A program made the translations under genes and the position numbers. Of a stretch of DNA of 64,000 bases, positions 35,024 through 47,240 are shown piece by piece. Every line of letters starts with the position of its first letter. The first letter of the stretch is position 1. Where the stretch lies: positions 24,406,501 through 24,470,500 of the forward strand of contig OY821787.1 in NCBI GenBank assembly GCA_963682175.1, given 5' to 3'. The stretch comes from Triglochin maritima (Eukaryota > Streptophyta > Magnoliopsida > Alismatales > Juncaginaceae). The notes under the pieces are model-generated. The model was not told the origin of the DNA, ran no database searches, and saw nothing but the letters and a program-made list of their open reading frames with translations.

Positions 35024-36055
35024 TGTTGGCTTTATGCCTTAATCTATATTAATTTTTATGATTAATCAAACTAATCTTAATCAATCAAAAGTGGGCAAAT
35101 AGGATTACATGCATTGCATACACACTTGTATACTTGCAATCATTTTAATAGGTTGATCAAGATAATCAGTAGAATGAGCATTGAGACAAAGACATCAAAG
35201 ATGAAGACTTGTAATCAACGATGAACAGTTGTAATTTTCTATGTATTGAGTCCATAGTATCATATGTAAACTTGATCACTAGGATTATATCCCAGCCAAG
35301 TTTGGTCAACCGAATGGTATTAGGTCAACTAATTTGCCTTGCACTAGGATTCGACCCCAACCAAGTTAGGTCGACCGAACTGCCATGGATTAGTTTTGGA
35401 GTTTACTCTGCAATTGTTTGTTAGGTCCACCAAATTGCCTTGGACAAGAGGATTCTATCCCAACCAACTTTTGAAACCGAATTGCATTAGGTCGACTGAA
35501 TTGCCTTGGACCAGTTTTGAATTTTACTCCAACTGTCACATTTTAATCTTGCCTCTTTCGGTCATTCGAATAGAAAACGGTCGATCGAACTAGCCTATGG
35601 TTGAAAACAACCAATCTTTACCGTCTACCATAGAACAGTGCACTGAACTTCTTTTGGTAAACAAAAATCTCTATTAGTTGAAATTGAAGTCCTTTTCTGG
35701 AGCAACCAAACGATCATCTGAATGGACTTAGGTCGGCCGCACCAACCCAGAATTTTGCTCGAGCATCAAGCAAAGTCTTGGTTCTCATTGACTCATAACT
35801 CCACCAACTCCCCAATAGCTCCATTTCCTTTGAAGCCTATACAAACCTCAACAAACAAGAACTTTGCACCCTCTATAGATTCATACTCTTTGTGTTTGCA
35901 AATCGCAAATCTTCAAACCTCAAACACACTCAAAGCTACACCTTCACTACTCGCATATCAATTTTGTATCTATTTCCAAGTGTGCTCAAGTTAGTGTTTA
36001 GTTAGATGTGATTCCATTACATATCAAAGGATCACCAAGTTGTAAAGTCTTGGGA
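35024..36055 (+). repeat. C1 3' LTR (second copy), 3' end cut off
   Basis: It starts TGTTGGCTTTATGCC after the polypurine tract. Box array (GGTCGACCG, GGTCGACTG) 35280-35760. It is interrupted near 36055 by a minus-oriented G1b-like LTR and its remainder was not found downstream. Confidence 0.75.
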
Positions 36056-36745
36056 AAGTTAAGTTCAAAACCGCAAGTGAACGACAACGTTGGAGCGGTG
36101 GCAAGTATAAGTCGTACCCATGAGGAGTGAGTGCGGGTCGTCGTAGACCATACTCGAGTGGGGGAAGAAATTGGAAGTTGAGTGTATTTGAATTAACTAA
36201 CTAATGCGATGCGAGATGCTGAAATTAACCTAATATAACTAGTCACGTAGGAGGTAAAGAATGCGTGCAACAATTTAAATGCACGATTTGTGTGTGTGTG
36301 TGTCTACAACAGTGCTCTCATGACATTAATTAAGATGGATATCTATAATGGCTATTATCCTAAGTCTGTTTCCACATGGATTAAGATTTCTCACGATCAT
36401 TAAAACATACAAAATACTACTCAAGATAAGGACAAAGACAGCCACATGATTACATGTCAATGTTATCTCTATAATGACATGAAAAACATAGAAATCCATA
36501 ATGACCACAAACCCAACTATGTGTCCATATGAATTAACATTTGACATTATCATTAAAACATACAAGACATTAATCAAAATAAGGCCAGCAAGGCCACATG
36601 CTCCCACATGTCATCCTTATCTTTTTACCTACTCTAACCTTATCCTCCCCTCATCATTACCCATAAGGTGGGCCCACTAGCCAAAGCATGTGCTAATCCT
36701 CAATTAAGACTATTAACACATCAAAGGCAAGAGTGAGAAACCCAA
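36056..36745 (-). repeat. G1/G1b-like LTR, left segment
   Basis: Minus LTR end with AACCGCAAGTGAACG near 36070, and text shared with 19640-20040. It is interrupted at 36746 by a plus G1 solo LTR and continues at 38175-38293 and 39834-40447. Its left terminus is not of clean TG form, so the boundary is approximate. Confidence 0.6.
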
Positions 36746-38169
36746 TGATTAGTGTCATATCATGCATATCTCCACGTCATATATCCTCTATTTTGAGCCT
36801 AAGCAATGTTATGTAACGAGTTTAAGTTTCAGGAATAAACAAGTTTAAGAAGAAGAAGACACAAAAAACACTAAAACTCAAGAAAAATGATTGATCTGTG
36901 AGACTTATGGACCTACCTGCAAGAGGGAAGGATATGGATGTAAGCCGGAAGGACCAAATAGCAAACTGAGAAACTCCACACCATCATGATGAGTATTTTG
37001 GCAATTAGATTCAGACCCAGACCCAAACAACCGATCAGGGTGCACCCCACGTGGAGAAATTGAAGCAATTAAGAAGGCATGCGAAACCAGGTCGAATCAG
37101 ACAACTATGACCACCAATTGGTGGTCTAGTTTGGTCAAGATCTAACCCGATTTCTCGTGGTTGTATATTATGTTGTTTATGTCCATTTCAGGCATGTTTC
37201 AGTAGTCCCACACCGGGGGATTGTCTCTAGTTACCATGTCTATAAATAGAACTCATCTTCTCCCTTTGTAAACCTCCCATTGCTTGGTGACAATTGTCTC
37301 TACTTGGAGTAAGCCTTTGGAGCAAAAATCAAGTGGAGAGAATGCTACTTGTAATGTGAGCCATCAATAAATAATTTCTTTTAGTTGTTTTAATGTTGTC
37401 ACTTTTGAATGCTTGAATGTTCAGCTTAGTTTTGTTTTCTTGACATTAGTATAATTAATTAGAATGTCTTTCTTTCTTAGTATGATTTTTAGCTTAAAGT
37501 GTAGTGAGTAGTTTCATCCCCCTTTATGGGTGGAGACGATATTTATACATGTATGAAGATTGAGAATGAATATTATGTTATGCAATAAGTGATGAATGTG
37601 AATGTATGCTTGCCTGTTTAAATTAGAATACTTAACATGATGGGTTCTTAATAACCAACTTGTGTATGTTTATGTTAATCAACTAGGTTAGTGATTGGAT
37701 TGATAGGTCTTGGCACAACCATTAGACACTTCCTATGCATAAAACAAAACCTACAATTATGCCATATCGAATGCAATCTTCACCACCTTATTACATGTGT
37801 ACACATTTCACCCCTTAGGGGGTTTCCTTACTGAATTTCATCTCGCTTTGCTAGTTGCTTAGTTTAGTTTTAGTTAATCTTTAGTTGTTATCTTTCTGAT
37901 TTGTTAGTTTCTAGTTTAGTGTAACCAAACTTCTTCTCCCCCTATTTGCTTTTCTCTTGCCTAGAAGTGTCTTGAAGGAGATAGAGAGTCTATTCCTTCG
38001 ATTTCTTTAGGGTGATAAAGAATGACGTCTTTGGGTGGCAGTCAGTTGGGCCGACATTTGTGTGCCAATTTCTGAAGAACCAGAGTTGACACACCTCATT
38101 ATGGATTCGACCCGTACTTGCCACCACCTATCGCATTCATGCACTTGTAGTTTAAGCTTAATCGAAACA
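36746..38169 (+). repeat. Solo G1 LTR
   Basis: It starts TGATTAGTGTCATATC and ends GAAACA, 1424 bp, with the exact target duplication CCCAA at 36741-36745 and 38170-38174. TATA box TATAAATA at 37241-37248. A decayed GACCACCAATTGGTGGTC palindrome, itself still a perfect 18-bp palindrome, lies near 37109-37126. Confidence 0.85.
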
Positions 38170-38174
38170 CCCAA

Positions 38175-38293
38175 CAAAATGGTTATGGAAATCATGTGAA
38201 GCTCCAAGATTAAAACTAAAACACACACCAATTTCACAACATTCACACTTCACATCATTCTCCACCCCCAATGGGGATGGATTACTCATTAAT
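38175..38293 (-). repeat. G1/G1b-like LTR, middle segment
   Basis: Short middle piece of the host LTR (ATGGTTATGGAAATCATG, CCAATGGGGATGG) between two solo LTRs, colinear with about 20025-20130. Confidence 0.65.
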
Positions 38294-39828
38294 TGATCGA
38301 ATCATTTATAATACCGTAGGTGCACGACCACGATGAAGCTGTGGCAAGTACAGGTTGAGTCCACACGGAGCGTGTGTGAGTTGAAATCCACCATACTCGA
38401 ATGGGGAAAGAATAGAGGAATGATGTCGGAATTACACTACGATGCAATGAAATTGGAAAACAAACAATTTAGGGGATAGAGAAAGAATACGAATACGAAA
38501 ATATGTGTATGTGTGCGTGCTCATTTGTGCTCGTTACAACATGTAGTACATGAAAACCATAAAACCAAATCCAACTTTGCCTCCACATGAAATAAGAAAA
38601 AACATTATCATTAAAACATACAAGACGATAATTAAAATGAAGCTAAATAAACTCATGCATAAAGACCAAACCCAACTATGTCCCCATAAGAAATAAGATT
38701 TACACAATAATTACAACATACAAGACATTAATTAAGGTGAGGCCAATAAGAGCACATACTACCACTTGTCATGTTTCCGTCTTCCACCCCATCCTTATCA
38801 TCACCTTATCATTCCCTAGAAAATAGGCCCACTAATCTAACCACGTGTTATGCATCACTCACGAGCATTAGCACATCAAAGATAAGAGTGAAATCTCATT
38901 AGATCGTTATGGAAATCATGTAAGGCTCAAAGGATTAAGATTAACACACACATTTAATACATCACATAACCACATTACCTTCTTCTCCACCCCTAAAATG
39001 GGGATGGACTACTCCCTACTCATATCTAAACTAAAGAAAACATAAAAACAACTTAAACTCATAATGGAAATCAAGAAAAACAAGTTTAAGCAAACAACAT
39101 AAAAGAATAAAATGGAAAATATCAACATAAAGAAAAAGAACAAAACTAGATTAAGAAATAAAAATAAAAAAGTTTGCTCCTCTCCAACACCCTTATTTGT
39201 ACTACTAAAACAAGAAAGTAAAACCTACTCTAATGGGGAAGGAGGAAGAAGATGGAAGGACACATTATAAATGTATTTATAGAAGATTAGAGGGTTTCGA
39301 TGGATCTTGGCGTAATCGGACGACGGCAAATCTGATCAAGAGGGTGCATATTTCTTTAACCCGACAAACTGGCCTGCCGCCAAAATTGGAGCTTACACGG
39401 AGCCGAAACATCCACCACTAACGGATCAAATGGCTCCGATCACCCTCAAAGCTCGCCAGCGAGTTAAATTTGGTTGTATGCACGTAATTTTGAGCCCTAG
39501 TCCATAGTCTCGAGCCAATTTAATTTTAATTGTTGATTTACTCCCCAGGTTATGGACATTTGGGACACAATATATTTCCTTACACTTTGGTCCCTCCGGG
39601 TTTTAACTTGGGTCCTTCCGGACTTACAATTAAGTCCTTGGGCATTAAAAATAGGTCCAGAATCTTCCAAATCAGTCGATTCTTCTTGCATTTAGGTCCC
39701 TTTCTCTTCCTTTCTCTTGTTTGTTGCCTAAACCCTGAAACATATCAAATAGACACTCGAGTAGCACAAATATGTGGTAAAATAAAGGATATATAGCATG
39801 AATGCAATGTATGATATGCTACTAATCA
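38294..39828 (-). repeat. Solo G1b LTR
   Basis: It starts TGATCGAATC and ends GCTACTAATCA, 1535 bp. Flanks are TTAAT (38289-38293) and CTAAT (39829-39833), equal but for one C/T difference. A minus TATA-like box (plus ATTTATAG) lies at 39275-39282. It is the best full-length G1b LTR in the window. Confidence 0.8.
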
Positions 39829-39833
39829 CTAAT

Positions 39834-40447
39834 CATCATGTAAACAAAGAAAATAACAAAATAAAAACAACACATGAACAACTAAAGAAAACTAGATCTA
39901 ACTAAAGTAATGGAATAAAAATTGCATAAAATGAAAGAAAAGAACATAAAGAACAAAAAACTAAAACTTGATTAAGAAAGAAAGATTACAAAAGGTGTTT
40001 CTCTTCTCCTCGACTATACTACTAAGCAAGAAATAAAACCTAGTACTAAGCAAGAAATAAAACCTACTTTAATGGGGGAAAGAAGGAAGAAGAAGGGAAC
40101 GATTGCAAGTGTATTTATAGAAGATTAGAGGGGGTGATCCGTCAGCTATAAATCAGATCTGGATATTGCATATTTCTTTGACCCGACAACGCGACCCACC
40201 AGAGAAATTTGGGGTCGAACAGACCAACCGAATCCACCAGTGGCGGATCATTTTGGTCGGATCGACATCTTATTTCACAAGTAGCATAAATGTATCATTT
40301 TAGCACGTGGGGTGCACCTAAAGCCATTGGTTTGAACCCACTTGGTTTTAATTGTTGAATTACCCCTCAAGTTCATGACATTATGGTCTTTTGTACTCAA
40401 CATATTTTCTCTACATTTATGTCCCACTGGTTTTTCTCTTAGGTCCC
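39834..40447 (-). repeat. G1/G1b-like LTR, right segment
   Basis: Third piece of the host LTR with a minus TATA-like box (plus TATTTATAG) near 40114-40122. It is cut at 40448 by the plus G1 element before reaching its own terminus. Confidence 0.6.
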
Positions 40448-42066
40448 TGATTGACATCATATCATGCATATTTTTGTATCTTATATACTTTATTGTTAGA
40501 CTAAGAAATGCTACGTAATGAGTTTTATGTTTAAGTTTCATGAATAAACAGGTTTGAGAAGAAGAGACTCAAAAAGGACTTACAAGTAAGGAAAATGAAT
40601 AAGTTGCAAGACTTATGGACTGAGATGCAAGAGAGAATGACCCAGATGTAAACCAAAAGAACCAATGAGAAAATCAAGAAGCTCCACACCATCATGAGGA
40701 GTATATTGACAATTAGATTCAGGCCTAAACATCAACAACCAAATTCGGTTGACCAAACATCAAGCAATCAAACCTGAAACAAGCCATTCAAATTGTGACT
40801 CGATCCAACCAATCCAGACCGCCAATTGGATGTCCCAAACTGCCAATTGGCGTTTCAAATTTCTTCAAACGATTCATGGTTTAGTCGGTTGTTCGATTAT
40901 GTTGTTTTATGTCCATTTATAGTATGCGTTTAGTCCCATACCGGGGGATTGTCCCGGGTTACCTTTTTTCATGGCTATAAATAGAACTCTTCCTCCTCCT
41001 TTGTAATACATCTCCTCTCTTGGTGGTCATTCTCTCTACTATGAGTAAAGCCTTGGAGCAAAACTCTGGTAGAGAGATACTACTTGTAACGTGAGTGAGC
41101 AATAAAGAATGTTTTGTTAGTTCCTTGTTGTTTCTTTTAGTTCGTGCATGCTTAGTTAATTTTGGTTGTTTTAATCTTTGTAGAATTAATTAGCATGTTT
41201 TCTTTCCTTAATATGAATGTTAGATTAATAATGTGGAAGTAGTTCCATCCCCTTTTGAGGGGGTGAAGATGATGTACATATATGTTGTGAAGTTTGAATG
41301 TTTGATGACTTTTTGATCGTGTAAACTTACATGCTTGTATGTTTATTGGGGGTATTTTAATCATCTACATGTTGGAGGATTTTTGGTGGGTTTTGCCATA
41401 AGATTTAGACACTTCCTACGCTTAGTTTTCTCATGTTTATTGACTAAAAATTCCTGTTGAATATGCTACGTGTTAGTTATGTCTTTGTATTTGTGTTTGC
41501 TTGCTCGATTGATTGAAGAAACTTTATTTTGATGGGCTTTTCCATAACATTTAGACACTTACCATGCTTAGCTTTGTTCGTCACATGAGTTCCTGGTTTT
41601 TTATGAGTCTTGCCGTAACATTTAGACACTCTCATAGTGAGCCTACTCTTATGTTAATCAAGTTGTAATTGCCGATACGTTGTGTGAATGGATTGATAGG
41701 TTTTGCCACATCTTTAGACACTTACTATGCATGAAGACACACGTGGCACACACACATACATTCTTACATGCATCATTCATGAGTAATTTCACTTCATATC
41801 TGTAAACACTCCACCCCTTAGGGGTTTCCATTCCTAAATTCCAACTTGTTGTCATTGTTAGTTTAGTTTCATTGTTGCATGCTTTCATTTCCTTGTTTGT
41901 GCTTACTAGTTTAGTTTAGTCTAGTTTAGAGTAATCAACTTTTTCTACCCTCTTTTCCCACTTGTCTTCAAATGAACCAGAGTTGATACACCTCCCAGCG
42001 GATCGACCCGTACTTGCCACCGCTTCATCGTGGTCGTGCACTTGTGGTTATTAAAACGTTTCAACA
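40448..42066 (+). repeat. 5' LTR of a truncated G1 element
   Basis: It starts TGATTGACATCATATC and ends TTCAACA, 1619 bp. TATA box TATAAATA at 40977-40984. GACCGCCAATTGG-like half palindromes lie at about 40826-40860. The primer site follows at once. Confidence 0.85.
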
Positions 42067-42072
42067 AGTTTT

Positions 42073-42090
42073 TGGCATCGTTGCCGGGGA
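42073..42090 (+). promoter_or_regulatory. Primer-binding site of truncated G1 element
   Basis: TGGCATCGTTGCCGGGGA, six nucleotides after the LTR; one base differs from the young copy. Confidence 0.8.
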
Positions 42091-43127
42091 GGTGCTCTGT
42101 CCACACTCTGGTTTGCACGATTCGAGTGGGCTTAATCTTTTGTCGTTAGCTTTTGGTTGTTGCAGGGACTTTGCAGCATCAAAGGAGGCACCAGGAGAAG
42201 TTTGGAGGCAAACAGAGAGAAACAAACCACCAATTAGTGGTCGTCGACTGCCAACTGGCGGTCTGGTGAGCTTAGCTTGTTCTTTCCTTTCTTCTGTTAT
42301 TTCTGGTTTCAATATAGAGGTCAGGGGCTCAATTTGGCATGTTGTGACATGTAGTTTGCCCCTAGATCAATAATCAATCCCCATTTTAAGACAACTGAGA
42401 CCCTAAAACTCAAAGCAAAAGACTAGATTATTTGTCATCTAGGTCATGCATCATCTGTAGACCTTGCACACATCTTGTATTTGCTTTCCTTTAATTTCTT
42501 GTTGTCGATTGCTAGCGTGAGGTATGTGCACTCGTTCTCTCATTCATGCGTGGTTAAAGCATGCATTAGTTAGTAAGGTGCATCGGGACAAGAGTGAGGT
42601 AAGTGATTGATTGGAGAGTTGATTGCTAGCTTAAGTTCAAAACATTACTAAGTGGGGTTGTCTCATACAAGATAAGGTGAGGGTTTCATCACCCTTTCCT
42701 TAGCCCCAAAAATCACTCCTAATCAAAAGCCTTAAATCTAAAAGCAAGTAGACGTTGGCCACTAGGACTCGGACGCATTAGGAGAGATAAAATCTCAGAT
42801 CTTACTCACTTGCTGGGCTCTGTGGTCTTCATCGTAGGGAGGTGCGGCGTGTTGAGACTGTGTGACCTCACAGTTAGGCATCGTCAAGCTGTAAGGACCT
42901 ATAGTGACTGTAGGTTGTGCGAGCCTTGTTTGCTAGATAGGCTTCTACCTTCTCCCACTACCCACGCTAAATCTAAGGATTCTTCCCTCCTCATCTATAT
43001 TCTACGAGTAGTCTCCTCTGATTACACCTTCTGTTGCGTGTAGTTTTAGAGTCGAGTTGAGCATTTTATGCGAGGTTGGGCTCGTTTTGGTGAGAGCGCT
43101 CGACTTGAGAGAGTGCATTTTTCTGAG
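42091..43127 (+). other. G1 leader
   Basis: Noncoding leader, homologous to 24088-25196. The palindrome doublet is at 42227-42266 in decayed form (ACCACCAATTAGTGGTC, then CTGCCAACTGGCGGTC). A 119-residue frame crossing it (42014-42373) starts inside the LTR and I do not regard it as real. Confidence 0.7.
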
Positions 43128-43685
43128 ATGGACGGTCTAGGTAATCATCCATCTCCGTCTCGTGCTCCTTTGGATTAGGAAGCCGAGTTGTCTCATGGAG
43201 ATGGGAGAGACCGGGTTCCATACATGGATTACCACGGTCCACTCCCACCACCACATAGACCTCCTCCGACTCTAGAGGAAGAGGATCTCGGTCAGGATCG
43301 AGCTTTGGGTGCACCACCACCTTTAGCTCGATAAGATAGGTCGATGACTTTGTGGGAGTGGACCCATCCTAGTTGGGTCGTGCAACCTTCTTACATAGTT
43401 CTCCTGCCTGCTTGCGAGAATAAATATGAGTTGAAACCTCAATTTGTGAGCATGCTTCCTACCTTCATTTCTAATAAGGAGGATCCGTATATCTTTTTAC
43501 GTGAATTCGAGAAGGTATGCTCCATGCAACAGCTTGACGAAGATTCTGTCCGGTAGAGGATGATTTCTTTCGTGTTGAAGGATAACGTGGAGAAATGGAT
43601 GTATAGGCTCGTGACAAACTCGATTCGGTCCTCGGATGACTTCGTGGCCATTTTTCTGTGATTAGAGCATGTATGCTTTTGAGTG
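43128..43685 (+). pseudogene. gag: Gypsy gag N-terminal part, truncated
   Basis: It starts MDGLGNHPSPS at 43128. After an acidic, Pro-rich stretch it gives TLWEWTHPSWVVQPS, YELKPQFVSMLPTF, DPYIFLREFEKVCSM and, after a stop, SFVLKDNVEKWMY. This is the conserved gag core of Athila/Tat-type plant gypsy elements (KP..I.LLP.F...DPY.HL.EF...C; F.LKD.A..WL). In-frame stops occur at LD*EA, AR*DR and VR*RM (43554-43556). Homology ends near 43665; zinc knuckle and pol are absent. It shows what the gag-only G1 elements lost. Confidence 0.75.
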
Positions 43686-43740
43686 GGAGTTATGAATTTT
43701 ATTTCCAATTTTCGGATTGGGCTTGGAGCTCAATAAAATT

Positions 43741-44020
43741 TATGGTACTATGCATGTTTATAGTAATTTAAACATATCTGCTTGATAAATTAGATTTACC
43801 ATATATGATGCAACATTGATTACTTTGATTTATGGTAATGTGCATGTTTATGGTAATTTAAACATATATGCTTGATAAATTAGATTTACCGTATATGATG
43901 CAACCTTGGTTACTTTGATTTATGGTAATGTGCATGTTTATGGTAATTTAAACATATATGCTTGATAAATTAGATTTACCATATATGATGCAACCTTGAT
44001 TACTTTGATTTATGGTAATA
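43741..44020. repeat. 90-bp tandem repeat, three copies
   Basis: Units start TATGGTA at 43741, 43831, 43921 and, partial, 44011. They contain TGCATGTTTATGGTAATTTA and differ by a few bases each. The array lies between the gypsy gag remnant and the C2 leader. Confidence 0.88.
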
Positions 44021-45088
44021 TTTCTGTTTTGATTTATTTAATTAAAACACATAAAATGTTGATTGACTAATTTAAATGGCTGATTTGATTAGTTTAATTA
44101 AGTTTTATTAATTTGATTAATGATATCTTGCATTCATATAGTAATATATATAATATTATGGATGATATTATGCATTATGTGTGGATAATATTGTGGGTTC
44201 TATTATTGTGAATGCATGGTGTATGTTTATAATATGTGATGTTATGAATGTATGACTTTGTGAGATGACTAGTATGGCCCAGTAGACGATCTGCGTATCG
44301 TTGCACATTAGTTTGTAATCCTAATTTCATTATGTATTCATTTTATACGATCTGCGTATCGTGATATGGTATTGTAATAGTAATTACGATTATTATTGTT
44401 ATTGTTATTTCCTTGCCTTGTAAGCTTGATTGAAGAATCAAGTATGAAGATCCAAAGCGTTCAAGAAGGTGTTCCTATCAAGATTAGTCTTTTAGGAGTA
44501 GGGGCCATACTAGGATCACGATTTATTTTGCATGCTTTGTGTATGTTTATGTTTATGAATGTTGGATGTTTATGTTATGAGTTCACATGATAAACAAACA
44601 TAATAAACATAAGTCCCTAAAAGAAAATTGAGTCTACATGCCTTTCCAAATTGACGCCTGCGAAGCCCTCGAAAATTGGTGATGGGTTATGCCAAAGCAA
44701 GGCGTCACCTTTTCTCTTGGGATAGTACGGGTAAATTCAAAGAAGGGGTTTACATGTTTAATTTGGTTGATCTCAACAAAATCATCAAAAGAGCTTTGGA
44801 TTTTGAGGCAAAGGAGTGGGAATTTTAACATAAGATGTTACCTACCAACCAAGAGTTATAAGAGTTATAACAAGTAAAGGAGTTTACTTTCCTTGATCAC
44901 CTAGTGTTGAGGAAGGGCCAAAGTCCGCTTAATATTATGTGAAATAGGATCTTGGAATCACTAGTTCAATAAGGGACAAATTATAAGTTGAGTAGTGTGT
45001 TTTAGCTTAACTATTTAAATTGTTTAATGTTTTGAGCTATTTATGACAAACGTAATAAACTTGCAATTTTTTTTTCAAATGTAGATTA
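44021..45088 (+). other. Noncoding leader upstream of C2 gag
   Basis: AT-rich, no coding sequence. ACGATCTGCGTATCGTG is present twice (about 44287 and 44347, first copy slightly different). From 44640 it resembles the region that precedes gag in copia elements of this kind. No primer site or 5' LTR matching 52265-52856 was found, so the 5' end of C2 appears deleted. Confidence 0.5.
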
Positions 45089-46676
45089 ATGGCCGGAAAT
45101 AGTAATACTGCTTTCAATCTTCGTTCTATCCTTGAGAAGGACAAGCTGAACGAAAATAATTTCCTTGATTGGGAAAGGAATCTGAGAATTGTTCTCAGGT
45201 CAGAAAACAAGGAGGACAAGAAGAATGACGCATTAGCTTCTTCTTCAGGTACTCTTGTTATTGATGTTAATTTAGCAAATTCTTCTTCATGGGTATTTGA
45301 TACCGGATGTGGATCCCACATTGTTTCCAATGTGCATGGACTAAGAAGAATTAGGAACTTGGCAAAAGTGAAAGTTGATCTACGAGTTGGAAATGGAGCA
45401 AGAGTTGCCACACTAGCTGTAGGATCTTATGATTTATGTTTGCCCTCAGGCTTAGTTCTAGAACTTAATAATTGTAATTTTGTTCCCTCTATTGGTAGAA
45501 ACATTGTTTCATCTTCAGTATTGGATATTGAAGGTTATTCATTTATAATAAAGAATCAATGTTGTTCAATCTATAAAGATGACATGTTTTATGTCAGTGC
45601 TAAATTGATTAATGGTCTCTATTTACTTGAATTAGATTGTCATATCTTTAACATAAACACCAAAAGGCAAAAATCAAATGAATCGAATCCAACTTAACTC
45701 TGGCATTGTCGCCTTGGTCACATCAACTTGAAACGCATGCAGAAGCTCCAAATAAATGGACTTTTAACATCATTTGATTTAGAATCATACGATACATGTG
45801 AATCATGTTTGATGGGAATGATGACAAAAACACCTTTTATAGGAAAGGGTGAGAGAGCAAGAGAACTTTTAGGACTCATACATACAGATGTGTGCGGTCC
45901 AATGAGTTCCATGGCTAGAGGAAGTTTCAATTACTTGATCACGTTTACTTATGACTTAAGTAGATACGGTTACGTATACTTAATGAAACATAAATCCGAA
46001 TCGTTTGAAAAGTTCAAATAGTTTCAGAATGAAGTAGACAACTAATTTGGCAAGAATATCAAATCATTACGATCAGATCGTGGTGGCGAGTATTTGAGTC
46101 AAGAATTCGATGATCATCTTAGAAGTTGTGGAATTGTTTCACAACTAACTCCACCAGGAACACCACAATGGAATGGTGTGTCCGAAAGGAGAAATCGAAC
46201 ATTGTTAGACGTGGTTCGATCCATGATGAGTTTTTTCAGTCTTCCGGTATCCTTCTGGGGATATGCTCTAGAACCAACTGCTTTCACACTAAATAGAACT
46301 CCGTCAAAAGCCGTGGAAAAGAGTCCATATGAGATATGGACTGGAAAAGTTCCAAAGTTGTCTTTCCTGAAAGTCTGGGGATGTGAAGCTTATGTAAAAT
46401 GTTTACTCTCTGATAAGCTTGCACCTAAGTCAGACAAATGTTTCTTTGTGGGTTATCCCAAAGAAACTAAGGGCTATTACTTCTATAACCAGTCAGAGAA
46501 CAAAGTGTTTGTTGCTCGTGATGGTGTCTTTTTGGAAAAAGAATTTCTTTCTAAATAGACAAGTGGGAGTAATGTAGTTCTCGAACAAATTCGAGAAGAG
46601 CAACAAAAAATGTGGTTCAACCCGCATCAGAGGCAGCGACATCTGTGTATGAAACCTCAATCGAGGTGGGAGTACC
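45089..46676 (+). pseudogene. gag-pol: C2 copia polyprotein: gag, protease, integrase
   Basis: Starts MAGNSNTAFNLRSILEKDKL, the typical copia gag N terminus, but gag is cut after about 50 residues and fused to protease (WVFDTGCGSHI, D-T-G active site). Then GAG-pre-integrase with an HHCC finger (WHCRLGHIN, CESC) and an integrase core: IHTDVCGPM (first Asp), LRSDRGGEYL (second Asp), GVSERRNRTL (Glu). The stop in SNPT* at 45696 and the stops in FEKFK*FQNEVDN* break the frame. At 46557 the frame stops again, three residues past FLEKEF. It lies upstream of the CACTA element that separates integrase from RT. All domain order is Ty1/copia. Confidence 0.9.
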
Positions 46677-47039
46677 TATCACTAGTGCAGAATTGGCTTT
46701 ACTCGTCGCCAAATAGACGTCGGCCGTTACAACCACCGACGTCTAGTGTGGAGAGGACAGAATAGACGTCGGTTGTAATGGAAGACGATGTCTATGTGAC
46801 ACTATAGACGTCGGGTTTTGGAATAACACGTTTAGCCGACGTCTATACCCTATAGACGTCGACCTATACACGTCGGTGGTTTGTGTACCTTTTATATCCG
46901 ACGTCTATAGGGTATAGACGTCTCCATATAGACGTCGGACGTAATGGACAACCGACGTCTATACGTCATCCACATAGACGTCGAGGTATAGACGTCGGCG
47001 TTATATAACATCCGACGTCTATAGGTCTTAAAGAAATCA

Positions 47040-47240
47040 GACAGACGGTTTTCTTTCATTCATTTCAGACGAAACCCACCCAAAAACCCTAGCCGTCCCG
47101 CGACCGAACTCTCCTCCGCGACCAACCTCCGACCGATCTGCACCGTCTCCGGCAACGCAGTGAGCTCCCAAACTCTCCTCCACATCTCCGGCCCTCTTCT
47201 CCTTCTTCCCCCGTCTTCCTCCGTCTCTCTCCACATGTAA
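47040..47240 (+). other. Possible gene leader or first exon inside CACTA element
   Basis: C-rich, unlike the flanks: AAACCCTAGCCGTCCCGCGA, many CTCCTCC/TCTCCGG runs, then CACATGTAAGTTTTC, which fits ATG-GT or a donor AT|GTAAGT. It could be exon 1 of the element's own lost gene or a captured host 5' leader. The sequence cannot decide. Confidence 0.4.

Noticed and set aside
42014..42373. 119-residue frame starting at the end of the G1 LTR
   Set aside because: It crosses LTR, primer site and leader, and is not conserved in the other G1 copies.
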